Source: Donghicola tyrosinivorans
GTDB lineage: Bacteria; Pseudomonadota; Alphaproteobacteria; Rhodobacterales; Rhodobacteraceae
Assembly: GCF_003003355.1 (NCBI RefSeq)
Contig: NZ_PVTQ01000003.1
Coordinates: 248,001-312,000, forward strand
Length of the DNA stretch: 64,000 nucleotides
Direction: 5' to 3'
In this document: positions 1 to 9,362 of the stretch, piece after piece
Numbering within the stretch: the first letter of the stretch is position 1
How the letters are laid out: the number at the start of each line of letters is the position of its first letter
Notes under the pieces: generated by a model
The model's input: the letters and a program-made list of their open reading frames with translations, nothing else
Told to the model about the DNA's origin: nothing
Databases searched by the model: none
Translations under genes and position numbers: made by a program

Positions 1-332
1 GCCTCATCAAGGCCGGTGACGTTCAGGATCAGGCCGATGATCACAACAGGGATGGTGCCGATGATCAGACCAAGTGCCAGACGGTCGCCTTGATTGGTGA
101 TCCGGCCCCGTAGGGCGTTTGGCAGGCCAAGCAGGCCGATTTTCACGTCTGCCCAGAAATAGATCACAACGGCCAGAAGGGTGCCGACGTGGACGGAAAC
201 ATCGATCACCTGTCCTTGGTCTTCCATGCCAGTCAGTGCTGGAAGCAGAATCAGGTGTCCTGATGAAGAAATGGGCAAAAATTCGGTGATCCCTTGGATG
301 ACCGCGACAAGGAAAAGGTGAAACAGGGTCAT
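1..332 (-). CDS. uppP: Undecaprenyl-diphosphatase UppP/BacA, N-terminal part
   Basis: This integral membrane enzyme dephosphorylates undecaprenyl diphosphate to regenerate the lipid carrier for peptidoglycan precursors. Only the first 110 codons are inside the window; the 3' part runs off the left edge. Reading leftward from the ATG at 332, the protein starts MTLFHLFLVAVIQGITEFLP and continues with the SSSGHL segment. This EFLPISSSGHL block is the family signature, containing the catalytic glutamate and the serine-rich motif. Two hydrophobic helices follow. The start is the first methionine before that motif. The gene is divergent from gltD across about 230 bp. Family assignment is secure; nothing can be said about the C-terminal half. 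Confidence 0.93.
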   Translation of the reverse strand, partial: MTLFHLFLVAVIQGITEFLPISSSGHLILLPALTGMEDQGQVIDVSVHVGTLLAVVIYFWADVKIGLLGLPNALRGRITNQGDRLALGLIIGTIPVVIIGLILNVTGLDE

Positions 333-561
333 GTTGCGCTCGCAATATGCTTAACTATCGGCGCGACCCTACAGTGCATTGATTCCCAAGGCGATCCCAT
401 TTGATGGGTCCGGATCGGACCTATAGTTTCGCTAAAATGCGCAAAATTCCGCATCGCAGAGGGGGTAAATCTGAATTTAGGTCAGCACTTATGACTTTTC
501 ATTCATTTCCCTTTGGTTTAAGCAGCCTGCAAACCCCGTAACAACCAGGGAGCTGCCCAAC

Positions 562-1995
562 ATGGCGAAGCAACCCATGCTCAAGTTCGTGCGCGTTGAG
601 CGCGACATGCCGATCAAGCGTACTGCAGAAGACCGCAAGCAGGACTTCGATGAGATTTATGCAGAGTTCGCTCGTGAGAAAGCGGCAGAGCAAGCAAGCC
701 GTTGTAGCCAGTGCGGTGTTCCGTACTGTCAGAACCACTGCCCGCTGCACAACAACATCCCTGACTGGCTGAACATGACCGCTACCGGTCGTCTGGAAGA
801 GGCGTATGCCATCAGCCAGAGCACCAACACCTTCCCCGAGATCTGTGGCCGTATCTGCCCGCAGGACCGTCTGTGCGAAGGTAACTGTGTGATCGAACAG
901 TCGGGCCATGGCACTGTGACCATTGGCGCGGTGGAAAAGTACATCACCGACACCGCATGGGAAAAAGGCTGGGTTCAGCCGATCGTTCCCGCGGCAGAGC
1001 GGACTGAGAGCGTAGGCATCATCGGTGCTGGCCCCGGCGGTCTGGCCGCGGCAGACATGCTGCGCCGCGCTGGTGTTCAAGTCACCATCTATGACCGCTA
1101 CGACCGCGCAGGCGGCCTGCTGACCTACGGCATCCCCGGCTTCAAGCTAGAGAAAGACGTGGTCATGCGTCGCAACAAGCTGCTGGAAGATGGCGGCGTG
1201 CGTTTCGTTCTGAACTGCAACGTGGGCGAAGACCTGTCGTTTGAGGAAATCCGTGCGCAGCATGACGCTGTGATCATCGCAACCGGTGTTTACAAGACCC
1301 GCGATCTGCAAGGCCCCGGCGCTGGCGCCAAGGGTATTGTCCGCGCGATCGACTATCTGACCGCGTCGAACAAAGCCTCTTTCGGTGACGAAGTGGCGGA
1401 ACTGATCGACGGCACTCTGAACGCTGAAGGTAAGAACGTTGTGGTTATCGGCGGTGGTGACACTGCGATGGACTGCGTGCGTACCGCGATCCGTCAGGGC
1501 GCGACCTCGGTCAAATGTCTGTATCGCCGTGACCGTGCCAACATGCCCGGCTCGCAGCGCGAAGTGCAGAACGCCGAAGAGGAAGGCGCAGAGTTTGTCT
1601 GGCTGGCGGCCCCCAAAGGCTTTGCCGGTGACAGCGTCAGCAGCGTGAAAGTTCAGCAGATGCGTCTGGGTGCCCCCGATGCCTCGGGCCGTCAAAGCCC
1701 CGAAGTGATCGAAGGTGCCGACTTTGATGAGCCCGCAGAGCTGGTCATCAAGGCGCTGGGCTTTGAACCTGAAGATCTGCCCAAGCTGTGGGGCACCGAC
1801 GGTCTGGAAGTGACCCGTTGGGGCACCGTGAAAGCGAACTTTGGTTCGGGCGAGACCAGCCTTGATGGCGTCTATGCCGTTGGCGACATCGTACGCGGTG
1901 CATCGCTGGTGGTTTGGGCGATCCGTGATGGCCGCGACACCGCCGCAGCGATCCTGGAAAAGTTCAACGCCAAGGCAGCAGTGGCCGCCGAATAA
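562..1995 (+). CDS. gltD: Glutamate synthase [NADPH] small subunit
   Basis: This is the beta subunit of NADPH-dependent glutamate synthase (GOGAT). It passes electrons from NADPH through FAD and Fe-S clusters to the large subunit. The 477-residue length is normal for GltD. The N-terminal region carries two cysteine groups (Cys48, 51, 56, 60 and Cys95, 99, 105, 109), as expected for the [4Fe-4S] clusters. A dinucleotide-binding motif IGAGPGG lies at about residues 154-160 and a second, VVIGGGDTAMD, near residue 297, matching the FAD and NADPH sites. A GGGAG-type ribosome site precedes the ATG. gltB follows after 120 bp on the same strand, so this is a gltD-gltB unit with the small subunit first. 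Codon choice favours CGT and CTG, consistent with high expression. Confidence 0.97.
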   Translation: MAKQPMLKFVRVERDMPIKRTAEDRKQDFDEIYAEFAREKAAEQASRCSQCGVPYCQNHCPLHNNIPDWLNMTATGRLEEAYAISQSTNTFPEICGRICPQDRLCEGNCVIEQSGHGTVTIGAVEKYITDTAWEKGWVQPIVPAAERTESVGIIGAGPGGLAAADMLRRAGVQVTIYDRYDRAGGLLTYGIPGFKLEKDVVMRRNKLLEDGGVRFVLNCNVGEDLSFEEIRAQHDAVIIATGVYKTRDLQGPGAGAKGIVRAIDYLTASNKASFGDEVAELIDGTLNAEGKNVVVIGGGDTAMDCVRTAIRQGATSVKCLYRRDRANMPGSQREVQNAEEEGAEFVWLAAPKGFAGDSVSSVKVQQMRLGAPDASGRQSPEVIEGADFDEPAELVIKALGFEPEDLPKLWGTDGLEVTRWGTVKANFGSGETSLDGVYAVGDIVRGASLVVWAIRDGRDTAAAILEKFNAKAAVAAE

Positions 1996-2027
1996 GGGTC
2001 TGGCCCACGTATGGTAAGGGTATGGCA

Positions 2028-2041
2028 AACGTCATGACGTT
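2028..2041. promoter_or_regulatory. 14-bp perfect palindrome between gltD and gltB
   Basis: The sequence AACGTCATGACGTT is a perfect inverted repeat lying 33 bp after the gltD stop and 75 bp before the gltB start. It could be an operator or a chance palindrome; no T-tract follows, so it is not a terminator. The same half-site (TGACGTT) recurs, in opposite arrangement, in a palindrome upstream of hglS at 61717-61733. No regulator can be named from sequence alone. Confidence 0.3.
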
Positions 2042-2115
2042 CGCCTGCCCGCCGCAGCCAGTGAGAATTGATTAGGGCAACAGCCCTGACCCACCAGCGA
2101 AGGAAGGGTTAAAAC

Positions 2116-5100
2116 ATGCAAAAGTTTGATGAAAACTGGGTCCGCGCCGAAGAAGAAAAGCGCAAGTGGATGGACGAGAACAGCCTGTACCGTGACGCCG
2201 AGGAGCATTCCTCGTGCGGCGTCGGTCTGGTTGTCAGCATCGACGGCAAACCCAGCCGTAAAGTGGTCGAGGCCGGTATCACCGCGCTGAAGGCGATCTG
2301 GCACCGTGGTGCTGTGGACGCAGACGGCAAAACCGGTGACGGCGCAGGTATCCACGTTCAGATCCCCGTTCCGTTCTACTACGAGCAAATCCGTCGCACC
2401 GGCCACGAGCCGAAGAAAGACGAACTGCTGGCAGTTGGTCAGGTGTTCCTGCCGCGCACCGACTTTGGCGCTCAGGAAACCTGCCGGACCATCGTGGAAA
2501 CCGAAGTTCTGCGCATGGGTCACAGCATCTATGGCTGGCGTCACGTACCCGTCGATGTGACCTGTCTGGGTGACAAGGCGAACGCGACCCGTCCCGAGAT
2601 CGAGCAGATCCTGATCTCGAACGCGAAGGGCGTGGACGAAGAAACCTTCGAGCGCGAACTGTACGTGATCCGTCGCCGCATCGAGAAAGCCGCGGCTGCT
2701 GCACAGATCAACGGTCTGTACATCGCGTCGCTGTCGTGCCGCTCGATCATCTATAAAGGCATGATGCTGGCCGAGCAGGTTGCGGTGTTCTACCCCGACC
2801 TGATGGACGAGCGTTTTGAATCGGCGTTCGCGATCTATCACCAGCGCTATTCGACCAACACCTTCCCGCAGTGGTGGTTGGCTCAGCCGTTCCGCATGCT
2901 GGCGCATAACGGTGAAATCAACACCATCAAAGGCAACACCAACTGGATGAAGAGCCATGAGATCCGCATGGCCTCGGCGACCTTTGGTGACATGGCCGAA
3001 GACATCAAGCCGATCATCGCAACCGGTGCGTCGGACTCGGCGGCGCTGGACGCGGTGTTCGAGGTTCTGGTGCGTGCAGGCCGTAACGCGCCCATGGCGA
3101 AAACCATGCTGGTGCCCGAGTCGTGGTCCAAGCAGGCGGTAGAACTGCCCGACGCATGGCGCGACATGTACGCCTACTGCAACGCCGTGATGGAGCCCTG
3201 GGATGGCCCCGCCGCACTGGCGATGACCGACGGCCGCTGGGTCTGCGCGGGTCTGGACCGTAACGGTCTGCGCCCCATGCGCTATGTCGTGACCGGCGAC
3301 GGCCTGCTGATCGCGGGTTCGGAAGCGGGCATGGTTCCCACCAACGAAGCGACCGTTGTGGAAAAAGGCGCTCTGGGTCCGGGTCAGCTGCTGGCCGTGG
3401 ACATGAAGACCGGCAAGCTGTTCCACGACACCGAGATCAAAGACACGCTGGCTGCCAGCCAGCCCTTTGGCGATTGGGTCGGCAAGATCAATGAACTGGA
3501 TGAAGCGCTGGGCGACATTCAGGAGAAGGCCCTGTTCACCGGTGCCGAGCTGCGCAAGCGTCAGATCGCTGCCGGCTATAGCATGGAAGAACTAGAGCAG
3601 ATCCTTGCCCCGATGGCAGAGGATGGCAAAGAGGCACTGGCTTCGATGGGTGACGATACGCCGTCGGCAGTTCTGTCGGCCAAGTACCGTCCGCTAAGCC
3701 ATTACTTCCGTCAGAACTTCAGCCAGGTGACCAACCCGCCGATCGACAGCCTCCGCGAATTCCGCGTGATGTCGCTGAAGACCCGTTTCGGCAACCTGAA
3801 GAACGTGCTGGACGAAAGCGGCAGCCAGACCGAGATCCTCGTGCTGGACAGCCCCTTTGTGGGCAACGCGCAGCTGGAAGAAGTCAAAAAGCACTTCAAT
3901 GCCGAGCTGATCGAGATCGACTGTACCTTCATGCCCGGTGCCGACCTGCGCACTGAACTGTCGCGTATCCGCGCTGAAGCCGAGGATGCGGTGCGTTCGG
4001 GCGCCGGTCACATCGTTCTGACCGACCATCTGCAGAATGCAGAAAAGGTCGCGATGCCGATGATTCTGGCGACCAGCGCGGTGCACAGCCACCTGACCCG
4101 TAAGGGCCTGCGGACCTTCTGCAGCCTGAACATCCGTTCGGCCGAATGTGTGGACCCCCACTATTTCGCCGTTCTGATCGGCTGTGGTGCGACCACTGTG
4201 AACCCCTATCTGGCCGAAGATTCGCTGGCAGATCGTATCGAGCGTGGTCTGCTGGAAGGCAGCCTGACCGAGAACATCAGCCGCTACCGTGACGCTATCG
4301 ACCAGGGTCTGCTGAAGATCATGGCGAAGATGGGTATCTCGGTGATCTCGTCCTACCGTGGCGGTCTGAACTTTGAAGCCGTGGGTCTGTCGCGCGCCAT
4401 GTGTGCCGAATACTTCCCCGGTCTGATGAGCCGTATCAGCGGTATCGGTGTCAGCGGTATCCAGAAGAAAGCCGAAGAAGTACACGCAGCCGGTTTCAAA
4501 GCGAACCGCGACGTGCTGCCGATCGGTGGTTTCTACAAGGCGCGCCGTTCGGGCGAGACCCACGCGTGGGGTGCAAACAACATGCACCTGCTGCAGTCCG
4601 CTTGTGACCGTGGTTCGTATGAACTGTGGAAGCAGTATTCGTCCCTGATGAAGGCGAACCCGCCGATCCATCTGCGTGACCTCTTGGACATCAAGGCGCT
4701 GGGCAAAGCGATCCCGCTGGAAGAGGTGGAATCGATCACCTCGATCCGTAAGCGTTTCGTAACGCCGGGTATGTCGCTGGGCGCACTGTCGCCCGAGGCG
4801 CACAAGACCCTGAACGTGGCGATGAACCGTATCGGCGCCAAGTCGGATTCGGGTGAAGGCGGCGAAGATCCCGCACACTTCCACCCCGAGCCCAACGGCG
4901 ACAACCCGTCGGCCAAGATCAAACAGGTGGCTTCGGGCCGTTTCGGTGTCACCGCCGAATACCTGAACCAGTGTGAAGAACTGGAGATCAAAGTCGCACA
5001 GGGCGCGAAGCCCGGTGAAGGTGGTCAGCTGCCCGGCATGAAGGTCACCGACCTGATCGCCCGTCTGCGCCACTCGACCAAGGGTGTGACCCTGATTTCG

Positions 5101-6648
5101 CCGCCGCCGCACCACGACATCTACTCGATCGAGGACCTTGCGCAGCTGATCTACGACCTCAAGCAGATCAACCCGCGTTGTAAGGTCACCGTGAAGCTGG
5201 TTGCCTCGTCCGGTGTTGGCACCATCGCCGCGGGTGTGGCGAAGGCGAAAGCGGACGTGATCCTGATCTCGGGCCACAACGGTGGTACTGGTGCGTCGCC
5301 TGCGACCTCGATCAAATACGCGGGTCTGCCGTGGGAAATGGGTCTGACCGAAGCGCATCAGGTTCTGGCGATGAACCACCTGCGTTCGCGCGTCACCCTG
5401 CGGACCGACGGTGGTCTGCGGACCGGTCGTGACATCGTCATGGCAGCGATGATGGGTGCCGAGGAATACGGCATCGGCACCGCCGCCCTGATCGCGATGG
5501 GCTGTATCATGGTGCGTCAGTGCCAGTCGAACACCTGCCCCGTGGGCGTATGTACGCAGGACGAAAGCCTGCGTGCCAAGTTCACCGGCAACGCGGACAA
5601 AGTGGTCAACCTGATCACCTTCTACGCACAGGAAGTTCGCGAGATTCTGGCAAGCATCGGTGCCCGTTCGATGGATGACGTCATCGGTCGTGCCGACCTG
5701 CTGAGCCAGGTCAGCCGTGGTGCTGCGCATCTGGACGATCTGGACCTGAACCCGCTGCTGATCACTGTGGATGGTTCGGAAGCGATCGAATACGACCGCA
5801 GCCGTCCGCGCAACGTTGTGCCGGATACTCTGGACGCGGAAATCGTGAAGGACGCCGCGCGCTTCCTGAAGGATGGCGAGAAGATGCAGCTGAGCTATGC
5901 GGTGCAGAACACGCACCGTACGGTCGGTACCCGCACCTCGAGCCACATCGTGCAGAACTTTGGCATGCGCAACAGCCTGCAGCCTGACCACCTGACCGTG
6001 AAACTGCGCGGTTCGGCTGGCCAGTCTCTGGGTGCCTTCGCGGCCCCCGGTCTGAAGATCGAAGTGTCGGGCGATGCGAACGACTACGTGGGCAAAGGCC
6101 TGTCGGGTGGTACCGTTGTGGTCCGTCCGCCGATGGAAAGCCCGCTGGTTGCTGCCGACAACACCATCATCGGTAACACCGTTCTTTACGGTGCGACCGA
6201 CGGCTACCTGTTCGCAGCTGGCCGCGCAGGCGAGCGTTTCGCTGTCCGTAACTCGGGTGCGAAAGTGGTGATCGAAGGCTGTGGTTCGAACGGCTGTGAA
6301 TACATGACTGGCGGTGTGGCGGTTATCCTCGGGACCATCGGTGCCAACTTTGGCGCGGGTATGACCGGCGGTATGGCCTATCTGTGGGACCCCGAAGGAG
6401 AAACCAGCCGTTGGATGAACATGGAAACGCTTGTGACCTGCACGCCCTCGCACCCCCATTGGGTCGAGCAGCTGAAGGGTCTGGTCGAGCGTCACTATAC
6501 CGAGACCAAGTCGCGTAAGGCAGAAGAGATCCTGCAGCACTGGGACGAGAACCTGCAGCACTTTGTTCAGGTCTGCCCGAAAGAGATGCTGGACAAGCTG
6601 ACCTACCCGCTGGCCCCCGAAGGCAAAGAGGCGATCCCCGCCGAATAA
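2116..6648 (+). CDS. gltB: Glutamate synthase [NADPH] large subunit
   Basis: This is the alpha subunit of GOGAT. It releases ammonia from glutamine and channels it to 2-oxoglutarate, forming two glutamates. At 1510 residues it is full length. A propeptide of about 33 residues precedes Cys34 in HSSCGVGLV; maturation normally exposes this cysteine as the N-terminal nucleophile of the Ntn-type amidotransferase domain (about residues 34-430). The central and FMN-binding synthase domains follow. The [3Fe-4S] cysteines are visible in CIMVRQCQSNTCPVGVC near residues 1130-1146. The C-terminal glycine-rich GXGXG beta-helix spans about residues 1270-1470. A strong AAGGAAGG ribosome site lies before the ATG. 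A hairpin terminator follows the gene. Confidence 0.98.
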   Translation: MQKFDENWVRAEEEKRKWMDENSLYRDAEEHSSCGVGLVVSIDGKPSRKVVEAGITALKAIWHRGAVDADGKTGDGAGIHVQIPVPFYYEQIRRTGHEPKKDELLAVGQVFLPRTDFGAQETCRTIVETEVLRMGHSIYGWRHVPVDVTCLGDKANATRPEIEQILISNAKGVDEETFERELYVIRRRIEKAAAAAQINGLYIASLSCRSIIYKGMMLAEQVAVFYPDLMDERFESAFAIYHQRYSTNTFPQWWLAQPFRMLAHNGEINTIKGNTNWMKSHEIRMASATFGDMAEDIKPIIATGASDSAALDAVFEVLVRAGRNAPMAKTMLVPESWSKQAVELPDAWRDMYAYCNAVMEPWDGPAALAMTDGRWVCAGLDRNGLRPMRYVVTGDGLLIAGSEAGMVPTNEATVVEKGALGPGQLLAVDMKTGKLFHDTEIKDTLAASQPFGDWVGKINELDEALGDIQEKALFTGAELRKRQIAAGYSMEELEQILAPMAEDGKEALASMGDDTPSAVLSAKYRPLSHYFRQNFSQVTNPPIDSLREFRVMSLKTRFGNLKNVLDESGSQTEILVLDSPFVGNAQLEEVKKHFNAELIEIDCTFMPGADLRTELSRIRAEAEDAVRSGAGHIVLTDHLQNAEKVAMPMILATSAVHSHLTRKGLRTFCSLNIRSAECVDPHYFAVLIGCGATTVNPYLAEDSLADRIERGLLEGSLTENISRYRDAIDQGLLKIMAKMGISVISSYRGGLNFEAVGLSRAMCAEYFPGLMSRISGIGVSGIQKKAEEVHAAGFKANRDVLPIGGFYKARRSGETHAWGANNMHLLQSACDRGSYELWKQYSSLMKANPPIHLRDLLDIKALGKAIPLEEVESITSIRKRFVTPGMSLGALSPEAHKTLNVAMNRIGAKSDSGEGGEDPAHFHPEPNGDNPSAKIKQVASGRFGVTAEYLNQCEELEIKVAQGAKPGEGGQLPGMKVTDLIARLRHSTKGVTLISPPPHHDIYSIEDLAQLIYDLKQINPRCKVTVKLVASSGVGTIAAGVAKAKADVILISGHNGGTGASPATSIKYAGLPWEMGLTEAHQVLAMNHLRSRVTLRTDGGLRTGRDIVMAAMMGAEEYGIGTAALIAMGCIMVRQCQSNTCPVGVCTQDESLRAKFTGNADKVVNLITFYAQEVREILASIGARSMDDVIGRADLLSQVSRGAAHLDDLDLNPLLITVDGSEAIEYDRSRPRNVVPDTLDAEIVKDAARFLKDGEKMQLSYAVQNTHRTVGTRTSSHIVQNFGMRNSLQPDHLTVKLRGSAGQSLGAFAAPGLKIEVSGDANDYVGKGLSGGTVVVRPPMESPLVAADNTIIGNTVLYGATDGYLFAAGRAGERFAVRNSGAKVVIEGCGSNGCEYMTGGVAVILGTIGANFGAGMTGGMAYLWDPEGETSRWMNMETLVTCTPSHPHWVEQLKGLVERHYTETKSRKAEEILQHWDENLQHFVQVCPKEMLDKLTYPLAPEGKEAIPAE

Positions 6649-6673
6649 GGCCAGACGGATCTGACATGACTGA

Positions 6674-6703
6674 CCCCGCCAAGGAAACTTGGCGGGGTTT
6701 TTC
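6674..6703 (+). terminator. Rho-independent terminator after gltB
   Basis: A 10-bp perfect stem (CCCCGCCAAG, 6674-6683, with CTTGGCGGGG, 6688-6697) closes a GAAA tetraloop and is followed by five T residues. It lies 25 bp beyond the gltB stop and closes the gltD-gltB unit. Confidence 0.93.
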
Positions 6704-6922
6704 TTTGTCCGGTTGCCAGTGCGTGCGGAAGGAGTGAGTGGGGAACGGTGGGCGGCATTCCATGGTGTAAACGCAAGTTAACTATTGCCGATTTGCAATA
6801 GTCGCCCATCCTGATGGATTTTTGCGCATTTTAGGTTTGCGCGAATCTACGTTCGTAAGAATAGTTAACAATACAAAATAATAAAAAATATATCCGAGCG
6901 AGCAGTACAGAGGCACAGCAAG
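6704..6922. other. Gene-free, AT-rich spacer upstream of the Hint-domain gene
   Basis: The part from about 6770 to 6910 is much richer in A and T than its surroundings. It holds an 8-bp inverted repeat, ACTATTGC (6781-6788) and GCAATAGT (6795-6802), separated by six bases. There are also two TTAAC-type octamers, one at the left edge of the repeat and one near 6865. The AT-richness suggests a promoter region for the Hint-domain gene. I see no coding sequence. Confidence 0.5.
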
Positions 6923-7849
6923 ATGCCCACCACATATTCGGATCAGTTTTACTATATGGACCCCGCCAACCCACCGGCGTCGGGCACATCGCTGATCCCG
7001 CAAGTCCGCAGTTATACTGACGGAAACAACAACTATCAGATCGAAGCGGGTCGTTATGATTCGTTCGACGGATCGCGCATTCTGGCGGTGTATCCTGGTG
7101 ACCAGATCGTTGCAGAATTCCCTGACGGGGAAGTGAAGACGATCACTGGCGTGACGTTCTATGTCTCGAACGGGGCGGGGGGACGCTATGCGGTGTTTAC
7201 CCCGACAGACGGGACTGTGTTGCAGCCAGCGACCTTTCTTTCTGCACCTTTCTATGAGCCGTCCTCGACCAAGGTGGACCTGCCCCAGATGGGGCCGCCC
7301 TGTTTCACCCCCGGCGTGATGATCGACACCGAAAGCGGGCCGCAACCCGTTGAGGACATCCGCATCGGTGATCTGGTCTGGACGCTGGACAATGGTTTGC
7401 AGCCCGTTCGCTGGATCGGGAACACCACAGTGCGGGGCCATGGCGCCTTTGCGCCGGTTCTGGTGCGGGCAGGGGCCTTGGGCAACAGCGCCGATATGCT
7501 GGTCAGCCAGCAGCACCGCTTTATGCTGTCCGACTGGCGGGCCGAGTTGCTGATTGGCGAGCCCGAGGTTCTGGTGGCCGCCAAACATCTGGTGAACGGG
7601 CGCGATGTGACGCTGTCTCCGCAGCCGCATGTGACCTACATCCACCTGATGTTCGATCGCCATGAGATTGTCTTTGCCGAGGATGCGCCGACCGAAAGCT
7701 TCTTTGCCGGTGGCGTGATGGCCGATGGCATGGAAGAGGTCCAGCGCGAGTTGGCAGCCCTTTTCCCCGAGGTCGAGCAGATGGCCAGCGCCTGTGTTCT
7801 GGCTCGTCCCAATGTGAAACGCTATGAGGCGACCGCGCTGATGGCTTGA
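6923..7849 (+). CDS. Hint-domain-containing protein
   Basis: This 308-residue protein has an N-terminal region of about 120 residues without a recognisable domain, followed by a Hint (Hedgehog/intein) module. The Hint part begins at Cys127 in PPCFTPGVMI, the position of the catalytic N-terminal cysteine in inteins and Hedgehog proteins. It continues through VEDIRIGDLVWT and the VSQQHRF motif, whose histidine matches the conserved block-B-type position. Such single-Hint proteins are common in Rhodobacterales and often occur at the ends of secreted or cell-surface proteins. No classical signal peptide is visible. The gene stands alone, 50 bp before mtgA's ribosome-site region. Whether it self-cleaves is unknown; function is otherwise unassigned. 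Confidence 0.85.
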   Translation: MPTTYSDQFYYMDPANPPASGTSLIPQVRSYTDGNNNYQIEAGRYDSFDGSRILAVYPGDQIVAEFPDGEVKTITGVTFYVSNGAGGRYAVFTPTDGTVLQPATFLSAPFYEPSSTKVDLPQMGPPCFTPGVMIDTESGPQPVEDIRIGDLVWTLDNGLQPVRWIGNTTVRGHGAFAPVLVRAGALGNSADMLVSQQHRFMLSDWRAELLIGEPEVLVAAKHLVNGRDVTLSPQPHVTYIHLMFDRHEIVFAEDAPTESFFAGGVMADGMEEVQRELAALFPEVEQMASACVLARPNVKRYEATALMA

Positions 7850-7880
7850 CCCCTGCGTATGGGCGGGCTTACTGGCAGGT

Positions 7881-8615
7881 ATGGCAAAGAGCACAAAGAA
7901 AAAGACCACAGGGCGTAAGTCTAAAGGCAAGGCCGCATCGCGCAGTTTCCGCGACCGTTTGCGCGGCTGGCTGCGGTATGGCCTGTTCGGTGTGATCGGG
8001 CTGTTGGCGCTGGCGGTGATCCTGCCGGCCTATATCAACCCGCCCCGTGGCCCCTATATCATCGCGGAATCCATGCGTTTGGGCAGCGTTGACCGTGCCT
8101 GGACCCCAATGGAACAGATTGCCCCTGTGATGGCGCGCTCGGTCGTGGCGGCTGAGGATGCCAATTTCTGCAAGCACTGGGGCTTTGACATGGGCGCGAT
8201 CCGTAGCGCCATCGAGGACGGCGGGAACCGCGGCGCCTCGACCCTGACGCAGCAGGTGGTAAAGAATGTCTACCTCTGGCAAGGGCGCAGTTGGCCCCGC
8301 AAGGCGCTGGAGGCGCTGTTGACCCCTCTGGTCGAAGCGGCGTGGAGCAAACGGCGCATTCTGGAGGTCTATCTGAATGTGGCCGAGTTCGATGAAGGCG
8401 TCTTTGGCGTTGATGCGGCGGCGCGGAACTACTTTGGTACCTCGCCCGAGGCATTGACAGCACGGGAAGCGGCGCTGCTGGCGGCGCTATTGCCTGACCC
8501 GAAGGATCGGGATGCGGCTAACCCGTCGAAATTCGTCTCTCGGCGTGCGACACAGATCGCCGATGGGGCCGCGACCATTGCCCGTGACGGGCGTGCGGCC
8601 TGTTTCGAGGATTGA
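7881..8615 (+). CDS. mtgA: Monofunctional biosynthetic peptidoglycan transglycosylase
   Basis: This enzyme polymerises lipid II into glycan strands at the periplasmic face of the inner membrane. The 244-residue protein has a very basic cytoplasmic N-terminus (residues 1-30), one membrane anchor (about 31-51) and a GT51 domain. The catalytic glutamate is Glu92 in VAAEDANF. The family motifs RGASTLTQQ (about 117-125) and KRRILEVYLNVAEF are intact. No transpeptidase domain is present, which separates it from bifunctional PBPs. The start is the ATG at 7881, immediately preceded by GGCAGGT. The downstream gene is an unrelated glutathione S-transferase, about 57 bp away. Confidence 0.95.
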   Translation: MAKSTKKKTTGRKSKGKAASRSFRDRLRGWLRYGLFGVIGLLALAVILPAYINPPRGPYIIAESMRLGSVDRAWTPMEQIAPVMARSVVAAEDANFCKHWGFDMGAIRSAIEDGGNRGASTLTQQVVKNVYLWQGRSWPRKALEALLTPLVEAAWSKRRILEVYLNVAEFDEGVFGVDAAARNYFGTSPEALTAREAALLAALLPDPKDRDAANPSKFVSRRATQIADGAATIARDGRAACFED

Positions 8616-8672
8616 AAACCCCCTGCGGGACAGGCATTGATGGTCTGGCCCCCTTAGTCACCTGATCGAGAT

Positions 8673-9341
8673 ATGATGAACCGTCTGTATCACGTCCCCC
8701 TGTCGCCCTTTTGCCGGAAAGTCCGTTTGGTGCTGGCCGAAAAGCGTATCGAAGTGGAACTGGTGGAAGAGCGGTATTGGGAAATGCAGCCCGATTTCAT
8801 GCGCCGCAACCCTGCGGGCAAAGTGCCGGTGCTGAAGCTGGACGGGCGCACGCTGACCGAGAGCATGGCGATCTGCGAGTATGTGGATGATCTGTACCCC
8901 GATCCGTCCCTGATGCCGCAATCCGCCGAGGGCCGCTACGAGGTGCGTCGCTTGGTTAGTTGGTTCGACGACAAGTTCCACCACGATGTTACCGCGAACC
9001 TTCTGTACGAGCGGGTGAACCGCAAGCTGATGAAGACCGGTTATCCCGACAGCCGTGCGGTGAAGCTGGGTGCTCAGCGGATCAAGTACCATCTGGATTA
9101 TATGGCGTGGCTATTGGATCACCGCCGCTGGCTGGCCGGAGATCGCATGACGCTGGCGGATTTCGCGGCGGCGGCGCATCTGAGTTCATTGGACTACATC
9201 AGTGACGTGGACTGGAACCGTAGCGATGTGGTGAAGGACTGGTACGCCAAGATCAAATCGCGCCCTGCTTTCCGCAGCATTCTGGCCGATCAGGTTCCGG
9301 GCTTTCCGCCCCCTGCCCATTATGCCGATCTGGATTTCTAA
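8673..9341 (+). CDS. Glutathione S-transferase family protein
   Basis: The 222-residue protein has the two-domain GST architecture. A thioredoxin-like domain occupies about residues 1-80; its SPFCRKVRL segment holds the active-site region, and NPAGKVPVL plus LTESMAICEY form the glutathione-binding part. An all-helical C-terminal domain contains AGDRMTLADFAAAAHL. It probably conjugates glutathione to, or reduces, an unknown electrophile. The start could be either of two adjacent methionines at 8673 or 8676. Nothing in the neighbourhood (mtgA before, queG after) defines the substrate. Confidence 0.88.
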   Translation: MMNRLYHVPLSPFCRKVRLVLAEKRIEVELVEERYWEMQPDFMRRNPAGKVPVLKLDGRTLTESMAICEYVDDLYPDPSLMPQSAEGRYEVRRLVSWFDDKFHHDVTANLLYERVNRKLMKTGYPDSRAVKLGAQRIKYHLDYMAWLLDHRRWLAGDRMTLADFAAAAHLSSLDYISDVDWNRSDVVKDWYAKIKSRPAFRSILADQVPGFPPPAHYADLDF

Positions 9342-9362
9342 GCTTCGCTCTTTGGGGCAAGG

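Noticed and set aside
3694-6561. A 955-codon open frame antisense to gltB
   Set aside because: It lies wholly opposite a secure gene, has no family features, and long antisense frames are expected in GC-rich DNA with strong codon bias.
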